Shown: positions 44,700 through 58,097 of the stretch, piece after piece
Numbering within the stretch: position 1 is the stretch's first letter
Layout of the letters: each line of letters opens with the position of its first letter
Origin: Euryodendron excelsum
Lineage: Eukaryota; Streptophyta; Magnoliopsida; Ericales; Pentaphylacaceae
Direction of reading: 5' to 3'
Assembly: GCA_033060915.1 (NCBI GenBank)
Contig: CM065394.1
Coordinates: forward strand, 35,009,501-35,073,500
Length of the DNA stretch: 64,000 nt
Program-made: the position numbers and the translations under genes
The notes under the pieces: generated by a model
What the model was told of the DNA's origin: nothing
Databases searched by the model: none
The model's input: the letters and a program-made list of their open reading frames with translations, nothing else

Positions 44700-45350
44700 T
44701 TGTACTATAAATAAGATTTTACCATATAAATCAAAAACACGCTAATAGATCAATAAACTTGTACAGTCTGCTTTCAGATTTCGGTGAGCTGCTCTGGTTT
44801 GCTGCAAAAAAAAAATAAGTTAAGAAACACCAGTATAGTGCCTGTCAAAGATTATCCGATGTCAAATTAGGGTTGAGAGGATATGTAGACAGAGTTTTCA
44901 CTAGGGTTTTGTTATGCATACCTTGGAGAAGGAGGTTTGGGTCTCCTTTTATGCATTCATAGTTGTGGTCCCAGGTATATCTGTAGATGGTTAGTGAAAA
45001 TAATTGCATTTTCACGTGGCTATACATCATTAGATAGTCAGGTTCTTGACAGGGTAGTGATGGAAATAGTTGTCTCCTACACGTAGCATCTTCTAAGGCA
45101 CATGTCAGACTAACATCGACGCGTAGTAGGAAAGGTGGATGTCCCCTCTACACTTCTTGTCCTTTTAGTAGTACACAACCGGGTTTAGTGTTAGGCATAG
45201 TTCCCACTGGCCAACCGAGGAGATGGTCAGCATGTTCTTGTTTGGTAATATCTGCTTAGTATTAAACTGGTTGACTCTTATATGCTCGGTCACATACTGT
45301 TCAGCACTGCTAGTATACTCCATCATCTATGATCTCTTCAATTAGCCTCT
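44700..45350 (-). mobile_element. Possible LTR-retrotransposon remnant (solo-LTR-like)
   Basis: On the minus strand there is TATA-like TGCATAAAAGGAGACCC, then CCCTAATTTGACATCGGA, then TTTTTTTGCAGCAAACC. This order resembles the promoter-R-U5 part of plant LTRs. Ends and target duplication were not found. Confidence 0.28.
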
Positions 45351-46859
45351 TATAAAGATTATGGTCAACCCCACCACATTGGTCCCCATCACATGCTATC
45401 AAGCTTTCAAATCATTTATAATCTCTTCCATGTATTGTATTCACATTTATTTTGTAGACAAGAGTCGAGAGATATCTACTTATAGTCTTACACACACCAG
45501 AAACAATGAGGCCGAGACAATTTCGAAATCATGTCGACCCAACTACCTCGAATTTGAAGATAAATGATATGGGAATTTAAATAGTTTGGGTGTTGTTTTT
45601 ATTGATTAATTCAAGAGTTCAAAATTTTAATTGTTTTCTTTATAAGGCTTGTAATAAATGCTTTCATTTTCTAAAAACAAAGTAATATAAAACATAAATT
45701 CGTAAATATGAGTGTGCATATGAATATATCATATAATACTTTGAGTCTGGTATTGCAGACCCATAAAAATATTTCACAAGCTCGACCTTAAGGCTCAGCT
45801 TGGAAATCAAATTTTTTGTGAAAAGAATAAAAATGTAAAAAAAAAATGAACACTTTTTTTTTATATTTTTTTTAATTAAAAATTTGAGTTCTAAACGAAA
45901 CGTAAGGGTCTTGCAGTAATTTTAAGTATAATATCATTTAAGAGTTTAAGTTGTTAAAACTTTTGTAACAACACGAATTTCATTTTTAGCAAGATATGTA
46001 AGATAGTCCTACGGCATGGTAGCATATTAGCCGAGGTTAATTTAGGAATTTTAACTTTTTAGTATATTATTGATAGGGTGGTCCTTTTACATCTTTTGCT
46101 GTCACAAAGCTGCGTGTTAATTTGTAATAAAATTCCCGTTGCATTTCAAAAACTGTGTTTACCAGACTGATCCTCCATTCAAAATTTCAAAAACTAATCT
46201 TGCTATTTCAAGCCCTACATTTGCTTCTCCCAGTATGGTGTTAGGACTCTTATCATATAGACAGTTAGACATATACTATGGTTACCACTGGAATTAGTAG
46301 AAAACTAGCTGAAACCAGAATTACTCTAGTCGCTATAGCCCATAACTTAACCCTTTCTTCCCAGTATTACTGTGTACCATCAGATCTCAGCCATTAGGCG
46401 GTGTACACGTATCAACTTGTGGTCGTCCAGTAGTTGCAAGGACTTTTAGAGGCATTTTTGTAAGCCTCCAAATCAAAGAATTAGAGCCTTCCGTCCGTCT
46501 CTCTTGTTGCATTTATGGATCTGATTGTATGAGATTTGAACTCCTCGTATACAAGAAATTAAACCTGATAATCAGAATGACCGAAACACCCTTGAGGTTT
46601 GAAATAAGCTCCTCGGACTCATCACAGCTGTGAGTAATAAAGACCAATCAGCAGGGGTAAATGTTGAGCACAAATAACTAGATCTGATGAGTTGGGTTAA
46701 TGATATCAAATACCATTAAATACGCAATTAAAATATCAACTAACTGTCTTTAGTCAAATTAAGTCAAACCTCTCAAGGCTATCACTGTAAATTCGACTGA
46801 AACATTATTTTATTTTATTTTCTCTCTCTCTCTCAAAATTTCTTGAGTTTGAACTCTAC
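45351..46859. other. Spacer upstream of CYCA2; no gene seen
   Basis: Right part of the divergent VAS1/CYCA2 spacer, holding the presumed CYCA2 promoter. A CT-rich tract occurs near 46820-46835. Only short frames without domains are present. Confidence 0.5.
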
Positions 46860-49130
46860 ATGGTCCCTCTCATGCCCCACTCTATTTCACTCTCTGTGAT
46901 TTGCTCTCTTTCTCTAAAAGAGCTCTAACTTCAGTTCTATCTGCGTGACCCACCCTACTTTGTTTTCTTAGAGGTCTTGGAGCTCAGAAGGCAGAGTAAG
47001 GTTAAATTTAATTAACAAATACAAATCAATGTGTTTTGTTCATTCTTTGTTCGCAGATCGAATAGGGTTCTTTGATTTTGGTGTGAATTTTAATTTTTTT
47101 TGAAGTTTTGGAACGTAGATTTGTGGGAAGATGGTTCATCTTTACTTAATAGCTCCGTTTGGTTGCTCGGAAAATTATGGAAATGGAAGAAAGAATTATA
47201 GAATTTGAATTTTTTTTTGCTCTGAATAGATCTTTCTACCAATGCCTCTCTCTCTCTCTCTCGCATTTTTCAGTTTGATTACTGAATATTCTCATTTTCA
47301 AATGAGTACCTGATTCTTTGCAGATTATTCGAGAAATGTTGATGTTGGTTGTAAATGTAGATTTTGTTTTCTGGTTGGCTAATGCCCAATTTGAATTTCT
47401 TGATGTCGTCTTTTTGCTTGGTTTGAATTTGATAATCTCTAAAGAATTTTACCCAATTCTTTGTACTGTGTTAAATTGTCAACAGTTAATGTTTGAGGAT
47501 ATACTAATAAGTACATACGATGTGGTATACCTGCACTTCGTGATTTGTTTTAGTATGAATGTTATTTGAGCATATTTTCATCAAACTTAGCTCATCTTTC
47601 CGGTTCTATCATAGTTGATGTTTTGTAAAATAATGTTATTAGCTTCCATGATAATAACTAATAACCCATCTTTAGCCCCATTTTTTCTTTAAACTGGACC
47701 TAACTTAGGTGCAGAAATAAATGGATATGTATAATGGCATTCTTTTCAGAGCAGATATTAGCAGATATAGGGTAAAAAGTTTATAGTGTACTGGGTTGCA
47801 TTTTACTTCAAACATAATTTCTGAAAAAATATGTAAGAATATGAAATTTTTTGGAATGACTCAGAACATGAATGGAAAATTTAGCAGCATATGTGGAGAA
47901 AACATGAAAAATATACCTGTCTAAAAGGCTGTCTATTACAGTATTACTCACTCACTAATGGGCTCTCTTATGTTGTCATGAAAATTATAACTATATTGTT
48001 TGATACAGCAACAGAAAAGTGTTGCTAATGTCAGATACAAGTGGCACACAATGCTCACGAGTATGCCAAATGACTATAAATCAAACCATGATAAATTAAG
48101 TGTCTAAAAGTTATATCTCTTTGGTGTTAAACAGCTTTATACATTACATTTTATATTTTCTGACAAAATACCTTGCTAAATAATACAGGCTGTGATTCCT
48201 AGTTTTTAATCTAGGTACCAATGGTTCTTCATTACCTAGTTGAGGAAATAGGTGCCAACTAACTGATGGGTTCTTATTGTAGATGGGGGAATGAGAAGTC
48301 CTCTCAATTTGTTTGTCAGTAGTAAGGAATGGAAGCATGTCAAAATAGAAATCGGAATGGTGTCTGGTCAATAGTTTTTTTTTTATGTATTTGTTTGATT
48401 TTCGTTTTATTCAGCTGTTTGAAATATGAACTTCTTAAAGTGATTCGTATAACTGCAAGTTTTACACTAAAGTAGTTTTTAAGATAAAACACGGTATTCA
48501 TCTATCATTTGAATATCCATCTTCTTCTCTGTTTTTGCATTTGCTTTGTAGATAATGTAGCTAGCTGCTTGATGGAACTCCACCACATCTAGAGATCCTA
48601 AGTAGAAAAGATCAGTGTTTTTATGCAAACTGATGATCGCAGATCAAAATTTTCATTTTAGAATTATCAAATTAAAACATTTAACAGTTTCATGTGCTGA
48701 AAAATAAATTTTCCCGGCATTGGATTCTAATGGCTTTGTTGCACTCTCGATTTTGGAATACAAGTTATTTTGATCTTTATTTCACGCTATTAGGGGCAGT
48801 CTTTTGTGGTACATTTTTTCTTCCCTAGCAATGTGTTGCTTTCTATACATCACTTTTACATGGCTGTGCATCCTTTTTGGCGCTTTTAAGGATGTATATT
48901 TTTTGCTTATCCAAAAATTATATGCTCTAGGTTTTTGTGCTTTATTCTGTGCTTTTTCTCACTTAATACATTTCTTTAGTGGCTTGTTGGTTCCCTATTC
49001 TGGAGTCCCTTCACTATTGAGCAACTTTTCATTGATATCACTTGGCCCTGATATGCATATCGTTGCAGGTTTGATGAGTCTTATTTGAACTTAGAAAGCC
49101 CTGCTTTGCTCTTCTCCAAGGCCAGTACCC
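46860..49130 (+). other. Inferred CYCA2 5'-UTR exon, 2.1-kb UTR intron and leader
   Basis: A donor AGAAGGCAGA|GTAAGG at 46996 and an acceptor CGTTGCAG ending at 49068 would frame a 5'-UTR intron. The exon from 49069 then leads to the ATG at 49131. A leader intron is common in cyclin genes, but the first exon's start is not defined by anything I can see. Frames inside the intron have no coding features. Confidence 0.4.
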
Positions 49131-52100
49131 ATGAAAGAAAATCTGGCTATTGCTAATGTTGGAGAGCCTACTGCTCGAATGACACGAGCTCGAGCTGCTG
49201 CCTATCGCGCATCTGGAGGGATTCCCCTTTCAGAAGCACTGAAGCAGCAGGACCAAAAGCGTGTTTTACGGACAAGTTCAAAAAGATCAGCCTTAGATGA
49301 GATGAACAGCAGTGCTTCTGTTACTGCCCCTGTTCAGCATAAGAGGAGGGCAGTGCTTAAGGATGTCACAAATGTTTGCTGCGAAAAATCTTATAAAAAC
49401 TGCCTCCTTGCAGCTAAAATTCCAGTTTGTGCACTATCCTCTGCCGAATTTATATCATAAATGGAAGAAAATGTTGTAAATTAAAGAATCTGTTAAATAA
49501 AAAATATATTTACACTATCCATTAACAGAACTCAAAATGGTTGCGTCAATGCTCATACAAATGAAATGTTAAATCGTCAATAGATATTTTCATTGCTTGA
49601 GCATAGAAGCAATCCTAAAAAGTTGGGATAAGGTTGAGTTAAGTAGCATCTATGAGTCTAGAGAAGACTAATTCGTTTCAGAAATTTTGGTCATGGACTT
49701 TACAATAAATAGCAGAGAGTCAAAAGTTCACTCAGACTATGAGTATTGCCACTTCAAGTATCTCCAATTAGTAGCTAGATTTGGTGGATGACTTAGCTAG
49801 CCTACGAGTATTGCCACAAATGATATTCCTTTTTCTTTAATAAGATTGTAATTTGACCTCTGTTATATATGCTACTTGTCAGAAAAAGAATATCAAGCAG
49901 GCCAAAAAAGATTCAGCGAATGTTTCCAAGGTTGCCCACATTGTTGCAGTACAAGTGCACCAGCTTCCAGCTGATTCAAAAACAAACATTGCTCAAGAAA
50001 CTGCAAAGACAGAACTTAAATCCTCAAAAGTTGAATGTTCGGTGAAGTTGGAAAGCAACATACCTTTTCAGCCAAGTACAGTGAGAGTTTGTGCCATAGA
50101 CAATCCTCAGCTCAGCAAGCAAAGTGTCGGAGTGCATCCACAACTACAAAAGTTTTCAAGTAGAGGTTTGTCTTCATTTTCAACTTCTCATCCACGAACA
50201 TGACACATTTTACCAATTATGACATTAGTGACTTCTTAGATCCCACAATTGTACGGCTGATGGGGAACATACTCTTTCTGGACATTCCTATGTTCTCAAA
50301 GTCCTTATGTTTCTGTCACATCCAACCTACTGGCAACCTTGGCTAGATAATTTATTACTTATTTACTTTATCTTCTATGGATCTACTACTAAAACATAAA
50401 AGCTTATTAGCCTGATATTTGGAGTTAAAATTCATTATTGTAATCAAGATCTGTGATGTGGGGATATTCAGCAGTAGTACTAAAATGAAGGGTTATAAGC
50501 TTAAATTTAGGTATCACAAAACAAAACACTTTGCAATAAATGCAACACAAATACAAAATTACGTAGGAGTAATTCAATAAATCACATTAAAGTACAAAAA
50601 GAAAATTGAAAGAAAAAGGCAAGTTGAATTCGAGTTGATATGATCAACTTTCTACATAATCAAGGTTTTCTTGATTTGCTGCATGAGTTAATATCAATGA
50701 TGCCTCTAGGAGCCCTCCAAGCCATAAATAAAAGCAATCTTCTGGAGAAAGAATTCTACTCCACATGGAACCATTTTGGTCGAATGTAATGTACAAAGCA
50801 CAGGTTGTGGATCCAAGTTGCCAATAAGCATGGTTTAAATCACTCTTTTAGGTTCCCCTCCTCCAAGGGCCAATTTCATGTGATTGTTGCTGATATAGGA
50901 TAATATTACCAGTTTTACTTTCTCAACACTATATTTGATGATTCCTACACCAAGCTTTGGCCAAATTTGTTCTGTTGAATTATAGAGGTTAAAACTTGAA
51001 ACCATGTATTTAGGTTCAGAGGTTTTGTTTCTTCGATATCACTGGATATGACTGATGGTGGTACAGTTAGAAGAATATCGTTTTCTTTCATGAAGATTTT
51101 AATTGTCCTAGCAACTCTTTTTTTTTTGTATTATTTTAACTCCCATTTAACCGAGAGTGACACTTTTGGGATGGATACAGCAGAGAAAGTTGGTCTTTGG
51201 GGTAAGTTGATGAAATCTGCCAATCCAGACGTCACAGACATTGATTTTGATCACAAGGATTCTCAGTTGTGCGGCCTCTATGCCCCTGACATCTATAGCA
51301 ATTTATTTGTTGCGGAGGTTTGTGCTGTAGATAATTTTCTTTGGTTTCTATAACAGTGCTCTTTTATATACTGCTGACGTCGCTTTGATGTTTTAGAGTA
51401 TAATACCATGAAATTGATGGGTTGACCATTCTTCCCAAAGAATGGAAACAGAGAAAAATATATGAGTAGGAAACAGAATAACAACCTCAAACCATAAGTG
51501 AGCAATTTACTTTAGCATGCATGCAGAATATGCCTTTTGTAGAAACAGTAGAATTCAACTTTGTCTGATCCCCATTCCAAAACTCTCTCTTGAAATAACA
51601 GTCTAGGAGATGACTTAGAATTTAGCTTGCAAGCCAACTCCCTGATAATTTCTTTTCATCCATATAATATTTGGGAATGCCTTTTTATTTTATTTCAAAT
51701 TTTTTATGCTATTGGACATATAGTACAAAGGTAAAAGAAGTAGACTTCTTATGGGATCTAGAGCTACAACTGACCGTAAGGGGTTTGCATTTTGATAAAT
51801 GAAACCTTGTGTTTCGGAAAATAAGACAAAATGAAGCCACAGGAATTAAACACTAGGCAGGATTGAATGAGTGATCCATTATCTGTGACAGCTTCCTTCA
51901 CAAGACACACTTGCTCTGAAAGTCCCATTGCCTTTAACTCAACTGGTCAACTTTGAAAATTATATCAACAATAGCGAGGCATACAATAATTTGAAGCTTT
52001 AGTTGAAATCAGAACATTTTCTTAGATAGGAATTAAGAATTCTGAACAAGAGGCCACTCTTGAAAGAAAATACAGACTGCCGATTCATTTCTGTGTCTGA

Positions 52101-53396
52101 CATTTCACATACTGTCTCCCTTTCTAAAACTGAATGTCTGTTCTGATTTGCACACCTGATTTTTTAACGTCTAGTTGCACAAAAATCCGTAGCTTATATT
52201 GGTATGACCAAAAGATATGTGCTAATTTAATTTCATTGCTGGAAGAACCTTATGCAAATAAAATTTTTAAAAATTTCATGTGTCTACAGAAACTAAATCA
52301 TTTCCACCACAGAGTAGCCTTGACTTTTGGAACACTGTTAAGGCTATGACGTATAGGTGTTTTTCACTTTGTTTCTTAGTCTTTCTACCAGATGCATTAT
52401 AATGAATTGTGATCTAATATTTGTTTCTCCAGCTGATCCGAAGGCCATGTTCTAGTTTTATGGAAACAATACAGCATGATATCACTCAGAGCATGCGGGG
52501 AATTTTAGTTGATTGGCTTGTGGAGGTTAGTGCGGTTTTGATCATCGTTACTAATTGGAGCAGAATACCTGTTTCTACTAGAAAGTTTAGGTTGTAGTTG
52601 TGAAGCTAATTGATAATGACTTTTGTGCCTTGGAGATAAATATGATTGGTATTTTACCATAGAATTACGAGGACATTCCCTCAATTTGGTAACCATTTCC
52701 TAGAGTTACCTTTGTGCTTCCTTTTTTCTTTTTTAATTTTTTGTTGTGTGAAAATGTGTAGATGTACATGTTTTAGGTTTATCTGTACATTTTCTTCTTC
52801 TTACTTGTTTTTTCGTTGTTTGTCTATTTTATATGGCATGTGATTGCGGCTTTTATTGCTCTTTTTCTTTTTTATTATATTCATTTGGCTGTAGCATCAA
52901 TATGCTCTGCTCATCTTAAGAAGCACATTTAATGGTTGAAGCGTCAAGAAGATGTTGGTTTTTTACAATGTAACTGTGGTTTCTTATAAAAGAGGTTGAA
53001 ATAGAAACCTCCCTCTTGCATTTGATGTCTTGCTACCCAATTTTCTTGTTCCTACTTTTGGAATTGCCATGGGTAATTATCAATGTTGTTAATGGAGTTT
53101 CTCCAAGTACTATGATGACATTCGCATAGCTATTCCAGCAACCCAAAGGTACTTCGATCGGCATCTGAGACACATTCGTTTTCATCTAATCAAATTTAAA
53201 ATAAGTTGATTCTAAACTCTTTTTAAGTGTTCATATTACCTGTTGTCTTATTATTTTACATCAAAATGGACCTATTTGCACCCAAAGTATTACTGCATTC
53301 ACTCTATCCTTCCATTTGTACATTTTCTATCACTGGTGTACCCAAGTGGGGGCGGAAGTGCCCCCCTAAAATTTCTAAAATTCAAATATAGTGTCT

Positions 53397-53435
<39 letters not shown>

Positions 53436-56400
53436 AAAAATTCAAGAAATGTTACCTTTGTCTCTACAAAATCTAAATAAATTTACCTTGGCTCAACACA
53501 AATCAGGGGTCCACCATTGTGTCCTATCATCTATCATATGAAGCTGACGTGAGAAAACAGAGTGGAATAATGATTTTCGGCTACTTCTTTGCCTTAGTCA
53601 AATGTCAAAACATAGGAGAATGCTTTTACATAGTTGCAATTTTGTTGTTTGTTTGTTCTAATTTTTTCCTTATATGAAACTTTAGTCTTTTGTTTTTTCA
53701 ACTTTGAATTCTCTTTATCCTTGGTCTAGAAGAAAATAGTGGTAGTGATTTTTCAATGTTTTAGCCTGAGTTTGAGATTTTTCTCCGGAAGATGCTTCAT
53801 TTGAGGTTGTTCTTCCAAAAGATCTTTTGTTTTTGGTTTTGTTTTTCAAAATTTCCTTCAAATCAAATATTATTTCCTAAGTTTTACTGATCCAACATCC
53901 ACTACGTGCTTCAAAATATTTTTTGGTTCTTTCTATTTTATTTGCCTAGAAAATAAAACATGAATATTACTTTTTTTATTTTCTTTCTTAGATTTCATTA
54001 AATTTACAAAACTTTCAGTTTTCTGGTTTGTTTTAAAAAAACATGTATTAACATTTGTAAGATAACATATTAAAGCTAAATGTAGTTTTTCTTTTTTCCT
54101 CTTTAACAAAGTAATGCCAAGTCAGAACTATATTGACCTTTTTCTTTGATTAAAGATAATGCCTCTTTCTGCTGCTCTCTTGAGTTTTGCTTGGGGCTAT
54201 TTGTGTTGCTATATGGTATATACAAACACATAACAATCACTTTAAAGGCCACACATATGAATATATATCTAGAAATACGTATGCGTATATAATTATCCCC
54301 CCTTTTACATGAATAAAATTTAGAGATACATGTGCAGTACCTTGCCTATGTTCGTTCTATTCCTTTTACGGGTTTTATGGACAAAAGGTGGTTTCAAAAG
54401 GATTTGTGCTAACAGTTTTTATTTTGGTTTCAGGTATCTGAGGAATATAAGTTGGTGCCAGACACACTGTACCTTACGGTGCATGTTATTGACCTGTTTC
54501 TCTCTCAAAACTACATTGAAAGGCAAAAACTACAATTGCTTGGCATCACCTGCATGCTAATTGCCTCGTAAGTTCACTTTAGTGTAATTTAGTGTGTGAA
54601 TCTCTTTAATCCTTTTGGATGAGAATGTTAAGTAGGGTGTATGAGCTATGGACAATGTTGCAGTTAAGGCTATTCATTGCATCTAAAACAACGGTTAGCT
54701 GTGACTTAGGGAGAGAAATATCTTCTGTTTACTTTGCTAACAAGGATAAGCAAAATTAATTTCCATTTGATCCTGGTTGCTATTGAAGTACAAGTAGGTT
54801 ATGTGGTAGTAGTCAAAACTGTTGAGAGTGCACTTTACCAAATCTGTTACTACAATGGTTGTTGGACAGTAGCAACTGTATAAAAAGTCTACTTGACCTT
54901 ATATAGATAATTAGTCATGGATGGGAACTGGTTTTAGAAGTTTATTTTTTTCTTCTCAATGTAATATGCATGCCTGACATTAAAGGGAAATTCTCTATTT
55001 CCATGTGAGTGTCTCTCGATGCTGGTTGGACAGCATTTGCACTTTTTAGAATTTTGAAGTACCTGTATCTGGCAAGTTTGACGGAAACCAAAGTGATGAG
55101 GAACTTAAGGCTCCCTTGTTTGACATAGAGTTAGTGCTTTGATTAGATGAAGTTGAAGATGCCATGGCTAGAAGTGTACAACAATTGAAGGAGAAATACA
55201 GCAAAACAGTATTAATTTCTAATCAGTGGATGGAGAATCCAAATCTATAAATGTAAAGATCACTATCAGATTTAGGAAACACATGTTGACATAATATATT
55301 ATGATGGCGGTGTGACCTTCTCTGAAAATAAGGCTTAGAAGTTTCAGGACTTCTGTGGGTTCCATTTAAGTTAAAACAGAATGACAATAACTTGGAACAT
55401 CATCTTTAGTCTTGATTACAGTGACACTAAACTTGGATATTGTGTCTGCTTTATTAATGTTTGCTTTTATTTTATTGTTTTTCGATGTGATCTTCAATGT
55501 GGTTTTCCTCTTTATGGCATGAAGGAAGTATGAAGAGATTTGTGCACCACATGTGGAGGAATTTTGCTTCATCACTGACAACACATACACTAGAGGAGAG
55601 GTATGTCCCCATTGCTTTTTTTTTTTGGCCAACTAGGATAAGTAAATACTTGTATAAACAACAAAGATATGTGGAAATGTCTATAAGGAAAGTGAAGAAT
55701 ATGTTTTGTGCATCAATGCCACTTGAAGCATGTATTTTCACTTTTCATTATAATATAGTGATACCATATATATATCTAGACATTAGTGCTTCTATTTTCA
55801 CATAGAAGTTAAAACTCAGCCCAAAATTAATTGATGCTGATATTTGATTTGTTTTATATCTTCTTAAAGGATACTGGCATAGTATCTATAATTTGACATG
55901 TTCAGTGACTTAATTCACTTTCGAGCAAAACTTCTAGGTTACCGCATTGTGCTGCAAGTGCTTGAAAGATCTCTCAACCACCTCCCGTCTCCTCCTCCTT
56001 CCCCTTCCATCTTCTTTTGGAAAAATGGGAAGAAAGGAAGATCAGAAAAAATTAAGAAATGTCATAATAATTGGCTACCAATGGGAATTCATTTTGATGC
56101 CTGATAACAAGGAATTGAAAATGCATGCATGTGGAATAAGGTAGTTCTTGAATATACTAAAGAGTTCTGAGCGAAAATATGATCAGAAGGCCTCAAAATA
56201 GTTAACCTTGCTAAGTATAAATATATAAAATACTCAACTATGTGTTCACACTGGCTCTCTGGGGTCATTCCTAAAGGGTCCATATTATATGTCGAAACAT
56301 AAAGAGAATGAAGAAAAGTACACTTAAACAATGTATTTACTGGAACATAAAATGAAAGAATTGAAATTTGATGCCATAGTTGAATTCTTCTAAATATTTT

Positions 56401-58097
56401 CAAGCTGTTCCGTCTTGTCAAGGTCACAGATCTGAAGCTTTTTAGGATCCATATAATGTAAAAATTATGGTCACCATTTGGTTCACTCATAGTATGATCC
56501 TTGAAGTTCTGACTAGGCCTCCGATACATATTGCCAGGACCTTGAAGTGCTGGTTAGGCCTGTCTATCTAAGCAAATCCAGGTTTGACCGGGTATCATAT
56601 AATTAGAAAGTCGTATCAGATGCAAGATTTGTCAAAACTTTGTATATAGAATTTATTCAAATTAGAATACCAATATATCTCTGATTTAATAAGCCACTGA
56701 TCTGGCTGGCATCTATACACAACTATTCTGCTTATAGCTGGATCCTTCGGCCATCAAGTGTGTTACAAAAGAGATGAATTTTGTTTCTTTACTCCCTAAA
56801 ATTATGCATATAATGATGCAATACTGTTATATGTATGTTTGATGCGCATGCACGTATTTGTCTGTTTGTTCAACATTAGGGTTGTGCATATATAATAAAT
56901 ACGTTAACAAACAATGCTTATATGTGGTAGAGAGGGCACTCGCTTAGTGCTTAGTCCCTTGAACAGTCTGTTTGAATACAACTGAAAAACATGTTACTGT
57001 AATGTGAGTATTTTTTTGGCTTGCAAAAGGTCTTGGAGATTTCATCATTTATTTTTATTGTAATCCTTTAGTATTCTTCATATTTATTTATTTTCCCTAA
57101 ATAATTCTGGTCACATATTGGATGGATCAAATCTCCTTATCAAAGTGAATTGGCAGGTCCTGACAATGGAGAGTCAAGTTTTGAACTATTTGGGTTTTCA
57201 ACTTTCAGCACCAACTGCAAAAACTTTTCTGAGGTACTTCAGTTCATCTAGTATCTAGCATCTTCATGATTCGCAGTGTCTATATAAATTAAAACTTTTG
57301 ATGCACTTTCTTGTGCATATTTTACTGTTTACAGGAGATTCTTGCGAGCGGCACAAGCTATATACAAGGTAATATCGTTGGTTTAGGTTATGGCCTGCCT
57401 AAGCTTATGAAATATTAAAGAGTTTAGGTTAACTTCTGTTCAGAGAGACTGATTTTGTATTCATGACTCTTTGAATTTTCAGACCCCTAGTCTTGAATTG
57501 GAGTTCTTGGCCAATTATCTAGCAGAATTGACATTGGTTGACTATGAGTTCTTGAAATTCCTTCCCTCCATAATTGCTGCATCGGCCGTATTCCTTGCCA
57601 GATGGACGTTAGATCAGTCAGGCCACCCATGGGTTTGCATTCCTTGCTTTTGTTTCTTAGAATGCACTCACTTCAATTCTTGGTACAGGGGGGTCTGACT
57701 TTATCTATGATTTCTGTAGAATGCAACACTGGAATTCTATACAAATTACAAGGCATCAGATCTGAAAACCACAGTTTTTGAATTACAAGGTTTACAATTG
57801 AATACCAATGGTTGTCCTCTGAATGCCATACGTGCAAAGTACAGGCAAGATAAGGTAAGAAATGGCGTAGAAGATAATTACACTTGATTTATTTGCATTT
57901 CGTCTTACCTTGCAATTGTAGTATAAAAGTTTGATCCAAGAAGTTCTACGATCTATGCTACATGAAATTGTGCAGCTTGCATGGTAATGTTTATTTCGGT
58001 GTCTTATACTAGGTTTCTAACAAGGTTGTTTCTGTGATATCAGTTCAAATCTGTAGCAGCTTTGTCCTCCCCAGAACTTCTTCAAACACTCTTCTAA
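49131..58097 (+). CDS. CYCA2: A2-type cyclin (11 coding exons)
   Basis: Exons are 49131-49424, 49883-50165, 51022-51317, 52433-52525, 54434-54567, 55525-55600, 57157-57233, 57335-57368, 57483-57632, 57720-57854 and 58044-58097, giving 541 residues with all phases consistent. A destruction box RAVLKDVTN (73-81) marks it for APC/C-driven turnover in mitosis. The A-type cyclin box core MRGILVDWLVEV (about 312-323) binds the CDK, followed by LLGITCMLIASKYEEI and the C-terminal cyclin fold (LKFLPSIIAASAVFLARW) to the end SPELLQTLF. CYCA2 cyclins with CDKA/CDKB control S-to-M progression and exit to endoreduplication (family knowledge). The weak point is exon 3. Its start rests on a GAG acceptor (or on another donor/acceptor pair near 50155/51013), and its first two thirds hold a hydrophobic segment not expected in cyclins, so a hidden intron is likely. 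Exons 4-11 are secure. Confidence 0.9.
53345..53520. mobile_element. Repeat remnant with GGGGGCGGAAG start and C/A homopolymers, CYCA2 intron 4
   Basis: GTGGGGGCGGAAGTGCCCCCC resembles the GGGGCGGAGC-type ends of plant hAT elements. A C run (53397-53425) passing into an A run (53426-53440) follows. No second end was identified. Confidence 0.4.

Noticed and set aside
55366..55805. Frames around CYCA2 exon 6 on both strands
   Set aside because: They overlap the 76-nt cyclin exon in other frames and run into intron sequence; no independent support.
56089..56529. 146-codon minus-strand open frame in a CYCA2 intron
   Set aside because: No recognisable domain, no splice context and atypical composition; most likely chance.
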